This document shows, one piece after another, positions 27,467 through 36,794 of a stretch of DNA of 64,000 bases. A program made the position numbers and the translations under genes. How positions within the stretch are numbered: the first letter of the stretch is position 1; each line of letters begins with the position of its first letter. The DNA is from JAGVPT01 sp964642725. Lineage in GTDB: Bacteria > Bacteroidota > Ignavibacteria > UBA10030 > UBA8401. The DNA lies in contig CAZXQG010000001.1 in the NCBI GenBank assembly GCA_964642725.1, forward strand, positions 124,001 through 188,000, written 5' to 3'. The notes beneath the pieces were generated by a model. That model saw nothing but the letters and a program-made list of their open reading frames with translations. It was not told where the DNA came from and ran no database searches.

Positions 27467-28945
27467 ATGTCAAGGCCACTTAATATTCTCTTTGTGTCAA
27501 GTGAAGTAGAACCGTTCGCAAAGACTGGCGGATTGGCAGATGTTTCGGGAACTCTCCCGCAGGTAATAAAAGACTCCGGCCATGAAATCCGTATCATTAT
27601 GCCGCGATACGGCTCCATCAGCGAGCGGAAATTCAAGCTTCATGATGTTATCCGCCTCAAAGATATCGACATCCCCATCGGAGCAGACAAAAAGATTGCC
27701 AACGTCAACTCTTCTTTCATCGCAAACGTAAAATCGAAGGTCCAGGTTTATTTTCTCGCGAATAAAGAGCTGTACGACCGTCCGGGAATCTACGCAAACC
27801 CCGACACCAAAAAAGACTATGCGGACAACGACGTCCGTTTCATCTTCTTTTGCCGCGGAGTCCTTGAGACCTTGAAGCGGCTCGGGTGGCAGCCGGACAT
27901 CATCCATTGCAACGATTGGCAGACCGGCCTGATTCCTGCATACATTAAAACGATCTACAGCACCGATCCCTTCTTCAAGCACATGAAGACCGTTTTCACC
28001 ATTCATAACCTTGCGTACCAAGGAACGTTTCCCTTTTCGTCGTTCGAGAAAACTGGGCTGCCGGAATCGGAATTTACGAAGGAAGGCGTCGAGTTTTACG
28101 GAAAGCTGAATTTCATGAAATCCGGCTTAATGTATTCGGACGTCATCACGACGGTCAGTGAAAAATATGCGGAAGAGATTTGTTCGTCCGAAGAATTCGG
28201 CTGCGGTTTGGAGGGGGTGTTGCAAAAAAAGAAGGCGCACCTTCACGGCATCATCAACGGGATCGATTACAGCATCTGGAATCCCGAAACAGACGAGCAT
28301 ATTGTCAAGCGCTTTGACGCCAGAACGCTTGAAGGAAAGCTCGACAATAAGAAAGAACTGCTGGCAAAATTCGGCCTTGAGTTCAAGGAAAATATTCCGC
28401 TCATTGGAATAATCTCACGGCTCGTGGACCAAAAAGGACTCGACCTTATCAAGGAAATTGCCGACGATCTCATGAAACTCGATATTCAATTCATCATGCT
28501 GGCGGCGGGGGAAAAGAGATATCAAGAGTATTTCGAGGCAATGCATAAAAAGTACTCGTCGAAAATGGGGGTCTTCATCGGCTACGACGACGATCTTGCC
28601 CATCTCATCGAAGCCGGATGCGATATGTACCTCATGCCGTCGCGGTACGAACCGTGCGGGCTTAATCAACTGTACAGTTTGAAATACGGTACAGTCCCCA
28701 TCGTTCGGGCTACGGGAGGATTGGAAGACACAATCCAAGATTTTGACGGGAACAGCGGGACTGGGTTTAAATTCAAGAAATACGATTCAAAAGAACTCCT
28801 CAAAACCGTCCACCGCGCTTTGAAAACGTACCAAGACGGCGCCACGTGGAAAAAAATCATGAGGAATGGCATGCAGCAGGATTTTTCATGGGAATCGTCG
28901 GCGAAAAAATACACGAATCTCTACAGAAATCTTGTCAAGCAATAG
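27467..28945 (+). CDS. glgA: Glycogen synthase GlgA
   Basis: GT5 glycosyltransferase that extends alpha-1,4-glucan from ADP-glucose. The 492-residue length is normal. The N-terminal nucleotide-sugar site motif KTGGLADV is at 19-26, and the C-terminal GT-B half carries MPSRYEPCGLNQLYSLKYGT followed by VRATGGLEDT. The start is ATG 27467 and the next gene, gmhB, begins 6 nt after the stop. It is the first of a plus-strand run that continues to 35642. No other glycogen genes are in the window. Confidence 0.95.
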   Translation: MSRPLNILFVSSEVEPFAKTGGLADVSGTLPQVIKDSGHEIRIIMPRYGSISERKFKLHDVIRLKDIDIPIGADKKIANVNSSFIANVKSKVQVYFLANKELYDRPGIYANPDTKKDYADNDVRFIFFCRGVLETLKRLGWQPDIIHCNDWQTGLIPAYIKTIYSTDPFFKHMKTVFTIHNLAYQGTFPFSSFEKTGLPESEFTKEGVEFYGKLNFMKSGLMYSDVITTVSEKYAEEICSSEEFGCGLEGVLQKKKAHLHGIINGIDYSIWNPETDEHIVKRFDARTLEGKLDNKKELLAKFGLEFKENIPLIGIISRLVDQKGLDLIKEIADDLMKLDIQFIMLAAGEKRYQEYFEAMHKKYSSKMGVFIGYDDDLAHLIEAGCDMYLMPSRYEPCGLNQLYSLKYGTVPIVRATGGLEDTIQDFDGNSGTGFKFKKYDSKELLKTVHRALKTYQDGATWKKIMRNGMQQDFSWESSAKKYTNLYRNLVKQ

Positions 28946-28951
28946 AAACCG

Positions 28952-29557
28952 ATGACCCGATCTGATATTGCAGTGTTCCTCGATCGCGACGGGACTGTGA
29001 ATGTGGAAAAAAATTTTATCTCGTCGCCCGACCAACTCCTGCTCATACCCCGCACCGGCAGTGCCATCCGAGAATTAAACGATTTGGGAATTAAGGTATT
29101 TATCATTACGAATCAGTCGGGGGTTGCTCGCGGCTACTTTTCTGAAGACACGGTACGCAAAGTTCACGAAGCGCTGAGGGCTTTGCTGAAAAAAGAAGAT
29201 GCTCTCGTGGACGACTTCTTTTACTGCCCGCACCTGCCGGGCGCTGAGGACAAACGCTATAACATTGTCTGCGATTGCAGAAAACCCAAGCCGGGAATGC
29301 TGTTTCAGGCGCAGAAAAAATACTCGATCGACCTTCGGCGTTCGTTCGTTGTCGGAGACCGCTGCATCGATATTGCAGCAGGGAAAGCAGCGGGCGCCGG
29401 CACGGTCATGGTATCGACCGGTTACGGCTCAGAAGAAATTCTCAACTGCAGAAACGAACCGGATTTTTTCGCCGACGATTTGCAGGCCGGCGTGAATTAT
29501 ATCAAACAAAAAATCTCCTCCCAGGAACGCTCATTTACTCAGTCTCGCACAGCATGA
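28952..29557 (+). CDS. gmhB: D-glycero-manno-heptose-1,7-bisphosphate 7-phosphatase (HAD-IIIA)
   Basis: HAD-superfamily phosphatase of the ADP-heptose pathway for LPS inner core. The 201-residue protein has the HAD motif DRDGTVN with D11 and D13, then IITNQSGVARG. The GmhB zinc loop is seen as C92-x-H94 with C107-x-C109, which separates it from histidinol phosphatases in context. Start ATG 28952, 6 nt after glgA. Its stop overlaps the next ATG by 4 nt (ATGA at 29554). The heptose specificity (alpha or beta) is not decided from sequence alone. Confidence 0.9.
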   Translation: MTRSDIAVFLDRDGTVNVEKNFISSPDQLLLIPRTGSAIRELNDLGIKVFIITNQSGVARGYFSEDTVRKVHEALRALLKKEDALVDDFFYCPHLPGAEDKRYNIVCDCRKPKPGMLFQAQKKYSIDLRRSFVVGDRCIDIAAGKAAGAGTVMVSTGYGSEEILNCRNEPDFFADDLQAGVNYIKQKISSQERSFTQSRTA

Positions 29558-30750
29558 AAGTGTCCCCGAAGTTATCAGCCGTCATTCTTTTTCTGTTGGC
29601 GTCCATCAGCGGATGCAGCCAAAGCCCGACATCGGTAGGAAGAAAGATTATCCCCGGCAGCGATAAATACACCGTTCATGACACGTCCATCGCTTCCATC
29701 AGCGATACGACATTCAAATTTTCATCGCCAAACGGGTCGGGCGGAAACCTTCTCGTGGGAAGTTATGCATCGGTGAACGCAAAATCGCTCTTGCTTTTCC
29801 TCGTAACAATGCCAGATTCGATGACGACGGTCCAGATCGACACTGCCGAATTAATCCTTACCGCCAGTTACGGATGGAATGTCGCCTTGCCGCCGACACC
29901 GGTGCAATTCGAAATTAAGGAAGTGTTGACGCCATGGTCGGCTTCGACTGCGACCGCCGATTCTTTCAGCTCGCTGAATTTACTTCCGACAAACTCTTCT
30001 TTGGTTACAATTACGAACCAGGATACACTCAGCATCGGAAGAGAGGTGGTCACTCAATTCGATACATCACTCGTTCGCAGGTGGATCAATATCTACGCCG
30101 ACACCGTATTACCGAGATTCTTCAGTATCGCACTGGTTACTAAACCGGCGCTGAGCAACGTCGGAATCTGGGGCTTCTATCAATTTGGCAGTCAATATCC
30201 GCCGGCGTTGCAGATCATCTACGAAAAAAATGGAGTCAAGGACTCAATCAGCCTTAGCGTCGGCGAAGGCACCTTCCTTGCCACAAACAATGCACTTCAA
30301 CCGTCTGCAAGCATTGAAACACAGGCGGGCATATCGTTCTACGGCAGGATTAAATTCAACCTCTCGCCTGTGTCAGATTCTGTCAACAAAGTGATCGTGA
30401 ACAATGCTGTACTTCAGCTCACGCTAAATAATTCGCAAAGCAAACTTGGGTTTGGATCTTCGGACAGCGTTATCGCATATGTCGCGGGAAGCGCTTCTAC
30501 GCAAGCCGATTCCATCGCACCCTCATATTTTGGGTATGGCTACCGCAAGGATACAACCCAGACGACAAACAGCGTGTACATTTTTACTCTCACGTCTATG
30601 GTTCAACAATGGATTAACACCCCGAGCAACAATTTCGGACTCGAATTGCGTCCTGGGAACGACGCTTCGTACCTTGACACGCATATTTTCTACTCTTCCA
30701 AGGACCCGGCAAAAGGCCCAAAACTCTTTATCACGTACACAAAAAAATAA
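29554..30750 (+). CDS. Putative outer-membrane lipoprotein with repeated DNRLRE/DUF4270-like segments
   Basis: A 398-residue protein with a lipoprotein signal: MKVSPKLSAVILFLLASISG followed by Cys in a lipobox (SISGC). It should be lipidated and secreted. The body has two similar beta-rich stretches, around VQIDTAELILTASYGW and NKVIVNNAVLQLTLNN, that recall DNRLRE or DUF4270 domains of Bacteroidota. Its ATG overlaps the gmhB stop by 4 nt, although the frame is open further upstream. The neighbour downstream is a predicted barrel protein 9 nt away, so the two may be expressed together. Function unknown. Confidence 0.75.
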   Translation: MKVSPKLSAVILFLLASISGCSQSPTSVGRKIIPGSDKYTVHDTSIASISDTTFKFSSPNGSGGNLLVGSYASVNAKSLLLFLVTMPDSMTTVQIDTAELILTASYGWNVALPPTPVQFEIKEVLTPWSASTATADSFSSLNLLPTNSSLVTITNQDTLSIGREVVTQFDTSLVRRWINIYADTVLPRFFSIALVTKPALSNVGIWGFYQFGSQYPPALQIIYEKNGVKDSISLSVGEGTFLATNNALQPSASIETQAGISFYGRIKFNLSPVSDSVNKVIVNNAVLQLTLNNSQSKLGFGSSDSVIAYVAGSASTQADSIAPSYFGYGYRKDTTQTTNSVYIFTLTSMVQQWINTPSNNFGLELRPGNDASYLDTHIFYSSKDPAKGPKLFITYTKK

Positions 30751-30759
30751 TCCGCAGGT

Positions 30760-32016
30760 ATGAAGACGGTAAAAATCCTTTTTCTGCTTACATTCGTGGC
30801 GCTCGGAGCGAGTGATCATCTCTTTGCAGGAGACGGTTCAGTCTATTCCCGTTTTGGCGTCGGCGAGATCATGACATTTTACGGCAATCGCTCCGCAGCG
30901 ATGGGCGGAACAGGCGTCGCGTCCCTCACCGATGGGTATATCAATGAAGCGAATCCCGCGGGTCTCGGCCAATTGTCGCGGACGCAGTATTCCGGAGATT
31001 TCCAGTATCAGGGGTACGGCCTCAATGACGGTTCAGGGTCGACGTTTCTCAGCTCGGGAAATTTTCAGTCAGCCGGGCTCGCATTCCCCGTCTACAGCGA
31101 TTACAATATCGGTTTTGCGTTCAGCATTACGCCGTTCAGCCGGAGGGCATATGATGTGAAGGATAATGTAACAACCGCCGGTATCGTTCAATCGTACAGC
31201 GGCACCGGCGGTTTGTCCTCGGCGCAGTTTGGTTTTTCCTTCTCGCCGGCGCAAGATCTATATTTCGGCGTCACAACACACTATCTGTTTGGAAACTTCG
31301 ACGACGTACAACAACTCGCATACGACAGTTCGGGGTACTTCGCCACCAACGCCGATAAAAATATTTCAATGCATGGGTTTGCATTTACTTTCGGTGCGGT
31401 GTTTGCAGGATTTGACAAGGCAATCGGTATTTCGAACGAAAAGAAAATGAACGTGGGCATGACAATTTTCTCCGGCGCGTCGCTCTCTGCAACAGAGCAG
31501 ACGTTTCAAAATTATTCTACCAGCCAGGAGACGACCAATGTCTATACCGGTTCGACAAAAATTCCTCTCGGGTTTGCTCTTGGACTGGAATACGATGTCC
31601 GGGACAGGACCATCCTCACCGGCGACGCACAATTCCAGCAGTGGAGCCAATACTCCTACATGGGTGTTCATCCGGCGGAAATTCAGAACAGCCTGCGCCT
31701 TGGCATAGGCGCTGAGTTTCTTCCCACAAAATCTTTGGCCGAACCGTACTATCACCAGGTAACATACCGGGCCGGCGGATACGTTAATGAATCATACCTC
31801 AAACTCAACGGCGAAACAATCAATGAATATTTCATCACCGGCGGGGTCGGTGTGCCGATTTTCTTTACTGCGGGGAGCGAAGCCCGCCTCAACATAGGGC
31901 TCGAATACGGCACTCGCGGAGCAACTTCCAACGGACTGCAACGAGATACTATTACCCGGCTGACAATTTCATTGAACGGCAGCGACACCTGGTTCAATCC
32001 ACCAGAGGTCCAATAA
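30760..32016 (+). CDS. Predicted outer-membrane barrel protein (PorV/FadL-like N-terminus)
   Basis: A 418-residue protein with a signal peptide ending around LFAGD. The N-terminal segment VYSRFGVGEIMTFYGNRSAA, then MGGTGVASL and NEANPAGLGQLSRTQYS, resembles FadL/PorV-type barrels, with a glycine-rich start and many alternating aromatic strands after it. It starts 9 nt after the lipoprotein gene and ends 3 nt before rpiB, so it is in a compact operon. A T9SS or transport role is possible but nothing here proves it. It is not a full match to PorV. Confidence 0.75.
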   Translation: MKTVKILFLLTFVALGASDHLFAGDGSVYSRFGVGEIMTFYGNRSAAMGGTGVASLTDGYINEANPAGLGQLSRTQYSGDFQYQGYGLNDGSGSTFLSSGNFQSAGLAFPVYSDYNIGFAFSITPFSRRAYDVKDNVTTAGIVQSYSGTGGLSSAQFGFSFSPAQDLYFGVTTHYLFGNFDDVQQLAYDSSGYFATNADKNISMHGFAFTFGAVFAGFDKAIGISNEKKMNVGMTIFSGASLSATEQTFQNYSTSQETTNVYTGSTKIPLGFALGLEYDVRDRTILTGDAQFQQWSQYSYMGVHPAEIQNSLRLGIGAEFLPTKSLAEPYYHQVTYRAGGYVNESYLKLNGETINEYFITGGVGVPIFFTAGSEARLNIGLEYGTRGATSNGLQRDTITRLTISLNGSDTWFNPPEVQ

Positions 32017-32019
32017 ACT

Positions 32020-32457
32020 ATGATAGCACTTGCGAGCGACCACGCCGGTTTTTCTTACAAGGAAAAAATAAAAACAGTCTTGAACGAGATGCAGCTTCCG
32101 TTCACCGACTTCGGCGCGCATTCCAACGAGTCGACCGATTATCCGGATTTCGGGCATGCAGCAGCCGTGGCCGTGTCGAAGGGAGAATGCGACAGAGGAA
32201 TTCTTGTCTGCGGCACCGGCATCGGGATGTCCATTGTTGCAAATAAACACGAAGGAGTGCGCGCAGCAGCATGCGAAACAATCGAAGCAGCCGAGCTTTC
32301 GCGCAAGCACAACGACGCCAACGTTCTCTGCATCGGAGAGCGATTGACGACATGGGACGAGGCACAAGCGATAGTGAGGATTTTTCTGAAGACAGATTTT
32401 GAAGGAGGACGCCACGAACGCCGTGTTGCAAAGATTCATTCCCTCACGTCGTGCTGA
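32020..32457 (+). CDS. rpiB: Ribose-5-phosphate isomerase B
   Basis: Interconverts ribose 5-phosphate and ribulose 5-phosphate in the pentose phosphate pathway. The 145-residue protein has the RpiB/LacA-B start IALASDHAGF with H8, and the conserved GILVCGTGIGMSIVANK with catalytic Cys64. The length and sequence favour RpiB over the galactose-6-phosphate isomerase subunits. The start is 3 nt after the barrel gene. Confidence 0.95.
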   Translation: MIALASDHAGFSYKEKIKTVLNEMQLPFTDFGAHSNESTDYPDFGHAAAVAVSKGECDRGILVCGTGIGMSIVANKHEGVRAAACETIEAAELSRKHNDANVLCIGERLTTWDEAQAIVRIFLKTDFEGGRHERRVAKIHSLTSC

Positions 32458-32533
32458 AAACTCCTCGGGCCGAAGGCCTCCTTAGTACACAGATCAACAG
32501 ATCTCTTCAGGCTGAAAATTCACAGAGACAACC

Positions 32534-33829
32534 ATGAACCAACTCCACCAAGCCGACGCCGAAACATACGCGGCAATTAAGAATGAGCTCCACCGGCAAA
32601 ACACGAAACTGGAACTGATTGCATCGGAGAACTTCGTCAGCCTCGCCGTCCTTGAAGCCGCCGGCTGCGTGATGACGAACAAATATGCGGAAGGATATCC
32701 CGGCAAACGTTATTACGGAGGCTGCGAGTATGTGGATGTTGTCGAAGACCTTGCCCGCGCCCGAGTAAAGGAATTGTTCGGAGCCGAGTACGCAAATGTT
32801 CAGCCTCATTCGGGTTCGCAGGCGAACATGGCCGTGTATTTCACGTTCATCAAACCGGGGGACAAAGTTCTGGGAATGAACCTCTCGCACGGAGGACATT
32901 TAACGCACGGTTCACCGGTGAATTTTTCCGGGCAATTCTACAAGTTTGCTGCATATGGAGTTTCAAAAGAAACCGGCCAGATAGACTACAACGACGTTGA
33001 AGAAACCGCGAAGCGGGAGCGGCCGAAGCTCATCACTGTCGGAGCGAGCGCGTATTCACGCAACATCGACTACAAGAAATTCCGGGAGATCGCCGATAGC
33101 GTCGGCGCATTCCTCTTCGCCGACATCGCTCATCCAGCGGGACTCATCGCGTCAAAACTTTTGAATGATCCACTCCCCTATTGTCATGTCGTTACGTCGA
33201 CAACGCACAAAACATTGCGCGGGCCCCGCGGCGGCCTTATTCTCGTGGGAAAAGATTTCGAAAACCCGTTCGGCGTTGTCGCCCCGAAATCGGGAAGGAA
33301 GAAGATGATTTCCGAACTGTTGGATTCGATGGTGATACCGGGAATTCAGGGAGGTCCGCTCATGCATATCGTCGCAGCAAAAGCGGTCGCGTTCAAGGAA
33401 GCTCTGCAGCCCGGATTCAAAGATTATTCGAAACAGATAATAAAGAACGCACAAACGCTCGCGGATGCCATGGTGCGCAAAGGTTACGATATCATTTCCG
33501 GCGGAACGGACAACCACCTTATGCTCATCGACCTTCGGAACAAGAACGTTAACGGAAAAGAGACGCAGGAAGCGCTCGACGCCTCGGGAATCACGGTAAA
33601 TAAGAACGCCGTCCCCTTTGACGATAAATCACCCCTCATCACCAGCGGTATCCGTGTCGGCACACCGGCGCTGACAACCCGCGGAATGAAAGAATCCGAG
33701 ATGCGCATTGTCGCCGATTTCATTGACGAGGTTGTTTGCAATATCGGCAAACCTGCGGTGTATGAGACAGTGAAGAAGAAAGTTGCAGACCTCTGCAGCG
33801 GTTTTCCACTCTATAAAGAAATGGCGTAA
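32534..33829 (+). CDS. glyA: Serine hydroxymethyltransferase
   Basis: PLP enzyme that converts serine plus tetrahydrofolate to glycine plus methylene-tetrahydrofolate. The 431-residue protein carries the PLP lysine K226 in STTHKTLRGPRGG, plus ENFVS and TNKYAEGYPGKRYYGG near the N-terminus. The length is typical. It is 76 nt downstream of rpiB. A hairpin follows the stop codon (33831-33876). Confidence 0.97.
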   Translation: MNQLHQADAETYAAIKNELHRQNTKLELIASENFVSLAVLEAAGCVMTNKYAEGYPGKRYYGGCEYVDVVEDLARARVKELFGAEYANVQPHSGSQANMAVYFTFIKPGDKVLGMNLSHGGHLTHGSPVNFSGQFYKFAAYGVSKETGQIDYNDVEETAKRERPKLITVGASAYSRNIDYKKFREIADSVGAFLFADIAHPAGLIASKLLNDPLPYCHVVTSTTHKTLRGPRGGLILVGKDFENPFGVVAPKSGRKKMISELLDSMVIPGIQGGPLMHIVAAKAVAFKEALQPGFKDYSKQIIKNAQTLADAMVRKGYDIISGGTDNHLMLIDLRNKNVNGKETQEALDASGITVNKNAVPFDDKSPLITSGIRVGTPALTTRGMKESEMRIVADFIDEVVCNIGKPAVYETVKKKVADLCSGFPLYKEMA

Positions 33830-33830
33830 T

Positions 33831-33876
33831 GCTTCAAACGAATGCTGTTGACAATTCGCTTTCTCCAGTTTGAAGC
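33831..33876 (+). terminator. Possible hairpin after glyA
   Basis: GCTTCAAAC at 33831-33839 pairs perfectly with GTTTGAAGC at 33868-33876 across a 28-nt loop, directly after the glyA stop. It lacks a clear T-tract, so it may be a weak or processing-type structure before tatC. Confidence 0.4.
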
Positions 33877-33897
33877 TGAACATAACGAACATACTCA

Positions 33898-34656
33898 ATG
33901 GCAGATCAAATACCAGGCGCTGACAGCAGCGCGCGAGAGATGTCGTTCTTTGACCATCTCGAAGAACTCCGATGGAGAATCATCAAAGGGTTGATCGCGC
34001 TCATTCTCGCTTCGATCGCCTGCGCATTCTTTTCGGATTTTCTTGTCCAGGATGTTCTGCTCGGGCCGCTCCGTGCCGCACACCTGAAAGTGCAGGTGCT
34101 CACTCCCTACGGGATCATGGTCCTGTACATGGAGGTGATTCTGTTTGCCGGATTGATTATCAGCATGCCGGTGCTTCTTTATCAACTGTGGAGGTTTATC
34201 GCTCCCGGATTAATGCCGAACGAGCGGCAGTATGTCTGGCGGATCGTTTTCTTCACGTCGTTTTGCTTCCTCGCCGGAGTCGTCTTCGGATATTTCATCC
34301 TTGTTCCCACGGCGTTGACTTTCTTTGCCGGGTTTGGCACTCAGAATATCGACTTAAACATCGCCGCCGACCGGTATGTCAGTTTCATCATGAGCCTGGT
34401 CGTCGGTGCAGGTCTGGTCTTCGAACTTCCAATGATCTCTTTCTTTCTTACCAAGCTCGGTTTCTTGACGCCTGCATTCATGAGACATTACCGCCGGCAT
34501 GCGATCGTGGTCATTCTGATTATCGCAGCCATTGTAACGCCGACGCCCGATATCGTGACGCAAAGCCTGCTCGCAGCCCCGATGTTCGTGTTGTATGAGA
34601 TCAGCATCATCGTCTCGAAGTTCGCGCAGAAGAAAGAACCGGATGCCGCTTCATGA
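33898..34656 (+). CDS. tatC: Sec-independent protein translocase TatC
   Basis: Core subunit of the twin-arginine export machine, which moves folded proteins across the inner membrane. The 252-residue protein shows six hydrophobic segments, the N-terminal FFDHLEELRWRIIKG box and the conserved PNERQYVWRIVFF stretch. No tatA or tatB lies nearby. Its stop overlaps the next start by 4 nt (ATGA at 34653). Confidence 0.95.
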   Translation: MADQIPGADSSAREMSFFDHLEELRWRIIKGLIALILASIACAFFSDFLVQDVLLGPLRAAHLKVQVLTPYGIMVLYMEVILFAGLIISMPVLLYQLWRFIAPGLMPNERQYVWRIVFFTSFCFLAGVVFGYFILVPTALTFFAGFGTQNIDLNIAADRYVSFIMSLVVGAGLVFELPMISFFLTKLGFLTPAFMRHYRRHAIVVILIIAAIVTPTPDIVTQSLLAAPMFVLYEISIIVSKFAQKKEPDAAS

Positions 34657-35642
34657 ATCGACTTCAATCAATAAGCCTGGATGAGATCAAAGAGCCGGTA
34701 GGCGAGGAACTGAGGGAGTTTGGACGGCATTTCAAACATTCGATGCGCTCAAACGTTCTGCTCGTCGATACTGCCGCCCGATACATCGTCAAGCAAAAAG
34801 GAAAAAGGATCCGGCCGATCCTTGTTTTCCTGGCGGCAAAAGCGTGCGGGCAAATCACGGAGAGCACGTACCGCGGGGCAACGCTCGTCGAAATTCTTCA
34901 CACAGCAACTCTCGTTCACGACGACGTCGTCGACGACGCGGACACACGCCGCGGACTCGCATCAATTAATGCGGTGTGGAAAAACAAAGTGGCTGTATTG
35001 ATGGGAGATTACCTCCTCTCGACCGGATTAATGCTTTCATTGAAATATGAAGACCATTATTTTCTGAACGCTGTGTCCGACGCGGTCCGCCGGATGAGCG
35101 AGGGAGAAATTCTGCAAATTCAAAAAAGCCGGGAACTCGATATTGACGAAGAGACGTATCTGAAGATCATTTCGGATAAGACGGCATCCCTTCTCTCCAC
35201 CTGTTCCGTGATCGGCGCTGCGAGCGCCACAACCGACACCGGGCAACGCCAGTTGATGAGAAATTTTGGCGAGAATGTCGGGATGGCATTTCAAATACGG
35301 GATGATTTATTCGACTACACAAGCAGAAAAAACATTATCGGTAAACCGGTGGGTGGAGATATGAAAGAGAAGAAGATCACCCTGCCTCTCATACACTCGT
35401 TCCAGCAAGCCCCAAAGAAAGAATCCCGCCGGATTCTGAAGATGATCAGGAACGGCGCGAAAAACAAAGACGTGGAGTATGTTATTGCGTTTGCGCAGCA
35501 ATACGGCGGGATCGAATACGCCGTTTCAAAAGCAGAATATTACAGCAAACAGGCGCGCGAATGCCTGCAACCGCTGCCCGATTCCTCAGCCAAAGAAGCC
35601 TTAATGATGTTCGTCGATTTTGTGATGGAACGAACGAAGTAA
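34653..35642 (+). CDS. Polyprenyl diphosphate synthase
   Basis: Trans-prenyltransferase making a long isoprenoid diphosphate for quinone or carrier synthesis. The 329-residue protein has the first aspartate-rich motif DDVVD at 90-94 followed by DADTRRG, and a second at FQIRDDLFDY. Chain length cannot be read with confidence, so octaprenyl or heptaprenyl are both possible. It overlaps tatC by 4 nt and is the last gene of the plus-strand run. It converges with the DinB gene 68 nt away. Confidence 0.9.
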   Translation: MNRLQSISLDEIKEPVGEELREFGRHFKHSMRSNVLLVDTAARYIVKQKGKRIRPILVFLAAKACGQITESTYRGATLVEILHTATLVHDDVVDDADTRRGLASINAVWKNKVAVLMGDYLLSTGLMLSLKYEDHYFLNAVSDAVRRMSEGEILQIQKSRELDIDEETYLKIISDKTASLLSTCSVIGAASATTDTGQRQLMRNFGENVGMAFQIRDDLFDYTSRKNIIGKPVGGDMKEKKITLPLIHSFQQAPKKESRRILKMIRNGAKNKDVEYVIAFAQQYGGIEYAVSKAEYYSKQARECLQPLPDSSAKEALMMFVDFVMERTK

Positions 35643-35710
35643 AGGGAATAACGGCAGCGTCGCGGTTCGAGTATTCCAACTTTTTCCAAATATCATTTTC
35701 TCCCGCCCGG

Positions 35711-36232
35711 CTATAGATATCTCTCCCTAATAATTTTCATGTGATGCAATTCATGTCCGGCGACCAGATATGCCAGCGCACGAACGCTCACCGGATTTCC
35801 ATTTGCTGTGCCGCACCGAAGCACATCTTCATCGCTGAAGCTCTGAAACAGAGAGAGCGTTGCTACTCTCACAGCAGCGTATTCTTCAAAAATGTTTCCG
35901 AGGCTTCGTTCATTGGCCCTTGAGTACGGGACATAATCATTCTGTTCATAACCGGGCAATTCTGTTTTATCGTTCCGCGCGATACGCAAAGCCCGGTAAG
36001 CAAAAATTCGCTCTGTATCCATGACATGAACAAGAATTTCCTTTATTGTCCATTTGTCCGGTGCATAACGACACGTAAGTTTTTCTTCCGGCAACGAAAG
36101 GATGAAGTTTTTCATCGATGTATAATTATTCTTCAGATCGTCGAGCGTAAGTCCGTCATCCGTCAGCAATTTGATATACATAATCGCGTACGGCGCGTAT
36201 TCACCTTCGTTCGGTTTCGGTATTCTTTCCAT
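35711..36232 (-). CDS. DinB family protein
   Basis: Predicted metal-binding protein of the DinB/YfiT four-helix fold. The 173-residue sequence shows LEKLTCRYAPDKWTIKEI-type helix 1 and HVMDTERIFAYRALRIARND, where the first metal His lies, and GHELHHMKIIRERYL near the C-terminus with the other His residues. Many members are thiol-dependent transferases or stress proteins, but the substrate here is unknown. It is the first minus-strand gene after the plus run and stands alone. Confidence 0.85.
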   Translation of the reverse strand: MERIPKPNEGEYAPYAIMYIKLLTDDGLTLDDLKNNYTSMKNFILSLPEEKLTCRYAPDKWTIKEILVHVMDTERIFAYRALRIARNDKTELPGYEQNDYVPYSRANERSLGNIFEEYAAVRVATLSLFQSFSDEDVLRCGTANGNPVSVRALAYLVAGHELHHMKIIRERYL

Positions 36233-36316
36233 AAGTATTGTCCATGAATTGGATATAACATTTTTAGGAAACTCGTAATCCTTGAAACAACAGATCAGGC
36301 GGTGCTGAAATTGACC

Positions 36317-36676
36317 TTACAACAATAACGCTGCTAACGCAATTATTGCTGGGAGCGCTTGTTTGTAAAAAATTGATTTATGCGCACTCAATGCGCCGTA
36401 GGTGCCTGCAACAATGATACAGCAAACAAAAAAGAAAGCAACGTTTTTTGACCACACGGCATCCTGAATGAGCAGCGCCCAGAGTAAACCCGCCGCGAGA
36501 AAACCGTTGTAAAGGCCTTGGTTTGCTGCGAGCGCTTTTGTTCTCTCGAACAAGTCGGCGGGAAGTGAAGAGAAAACTTTTCTTCCCCGTGTCGTCCATG
36601 CAAACATTTCCAGCCAAAGGATGTACACGTGCTCAAGTGCTACGACTGCTACGCATATTTTCGCTAAAAGCGACAT
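36317..36676 (-). CDS. DUF1304 membrane protein
   Basis: A 119-residue protein with four predicted hydrophobic segments. AKICVAVVALEHVYILWLEM with the conserved EHVYILWLEM is a typical DUF1304 start, and ALAANQGLYNGFLAAGLLW is its second conserved block. The function of this family is unknown. The gene lies 84 nt upstream of the DinB gene on the same strand. Confidence 0.85.
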   Translation of the reverse strand: MSLLAKICVAVVALEHVYILWLEMFAWTTRGRKVFSSLPADLFERTKALAANQGLYNGFLAAGLLWALLIQDAVWSKNVAFFFVCCIIVAGTYGALSAHKSIFYKQALPAIIALAALLL

Positions 36677-36794
36677 TGTGTTTTTATCGTTTGATGAGGT
36701 TCACGATGATTTATTCCGCTGCAGGAAAAAACCTGCGAACGGCGTAGCCGCCTTCTGGAAAAGCGCCTGCCGTGCAATATTCGCGGGATGGCTT

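Noticed and set aside
33898..34656. Incomplete Tat system as a sign of gene loss
   Set aside because: tatA and tatB are often elsewhere in the chromosome, so a lone tatC is not unusual.
27467..35642. Mobile origin for the plus-strand housekeeping block
   Set aside because: Genes are ordinary, compactly spaced and intact, with no repeats at the borders.
35643..35710. tRNA-like T-arm (GGTTCGAG) in the convergent gap before DinB
   Set aside because: No acceptor, D or anticodon arms can be folded around it and the gap is too short for a tRNA plus flanks.
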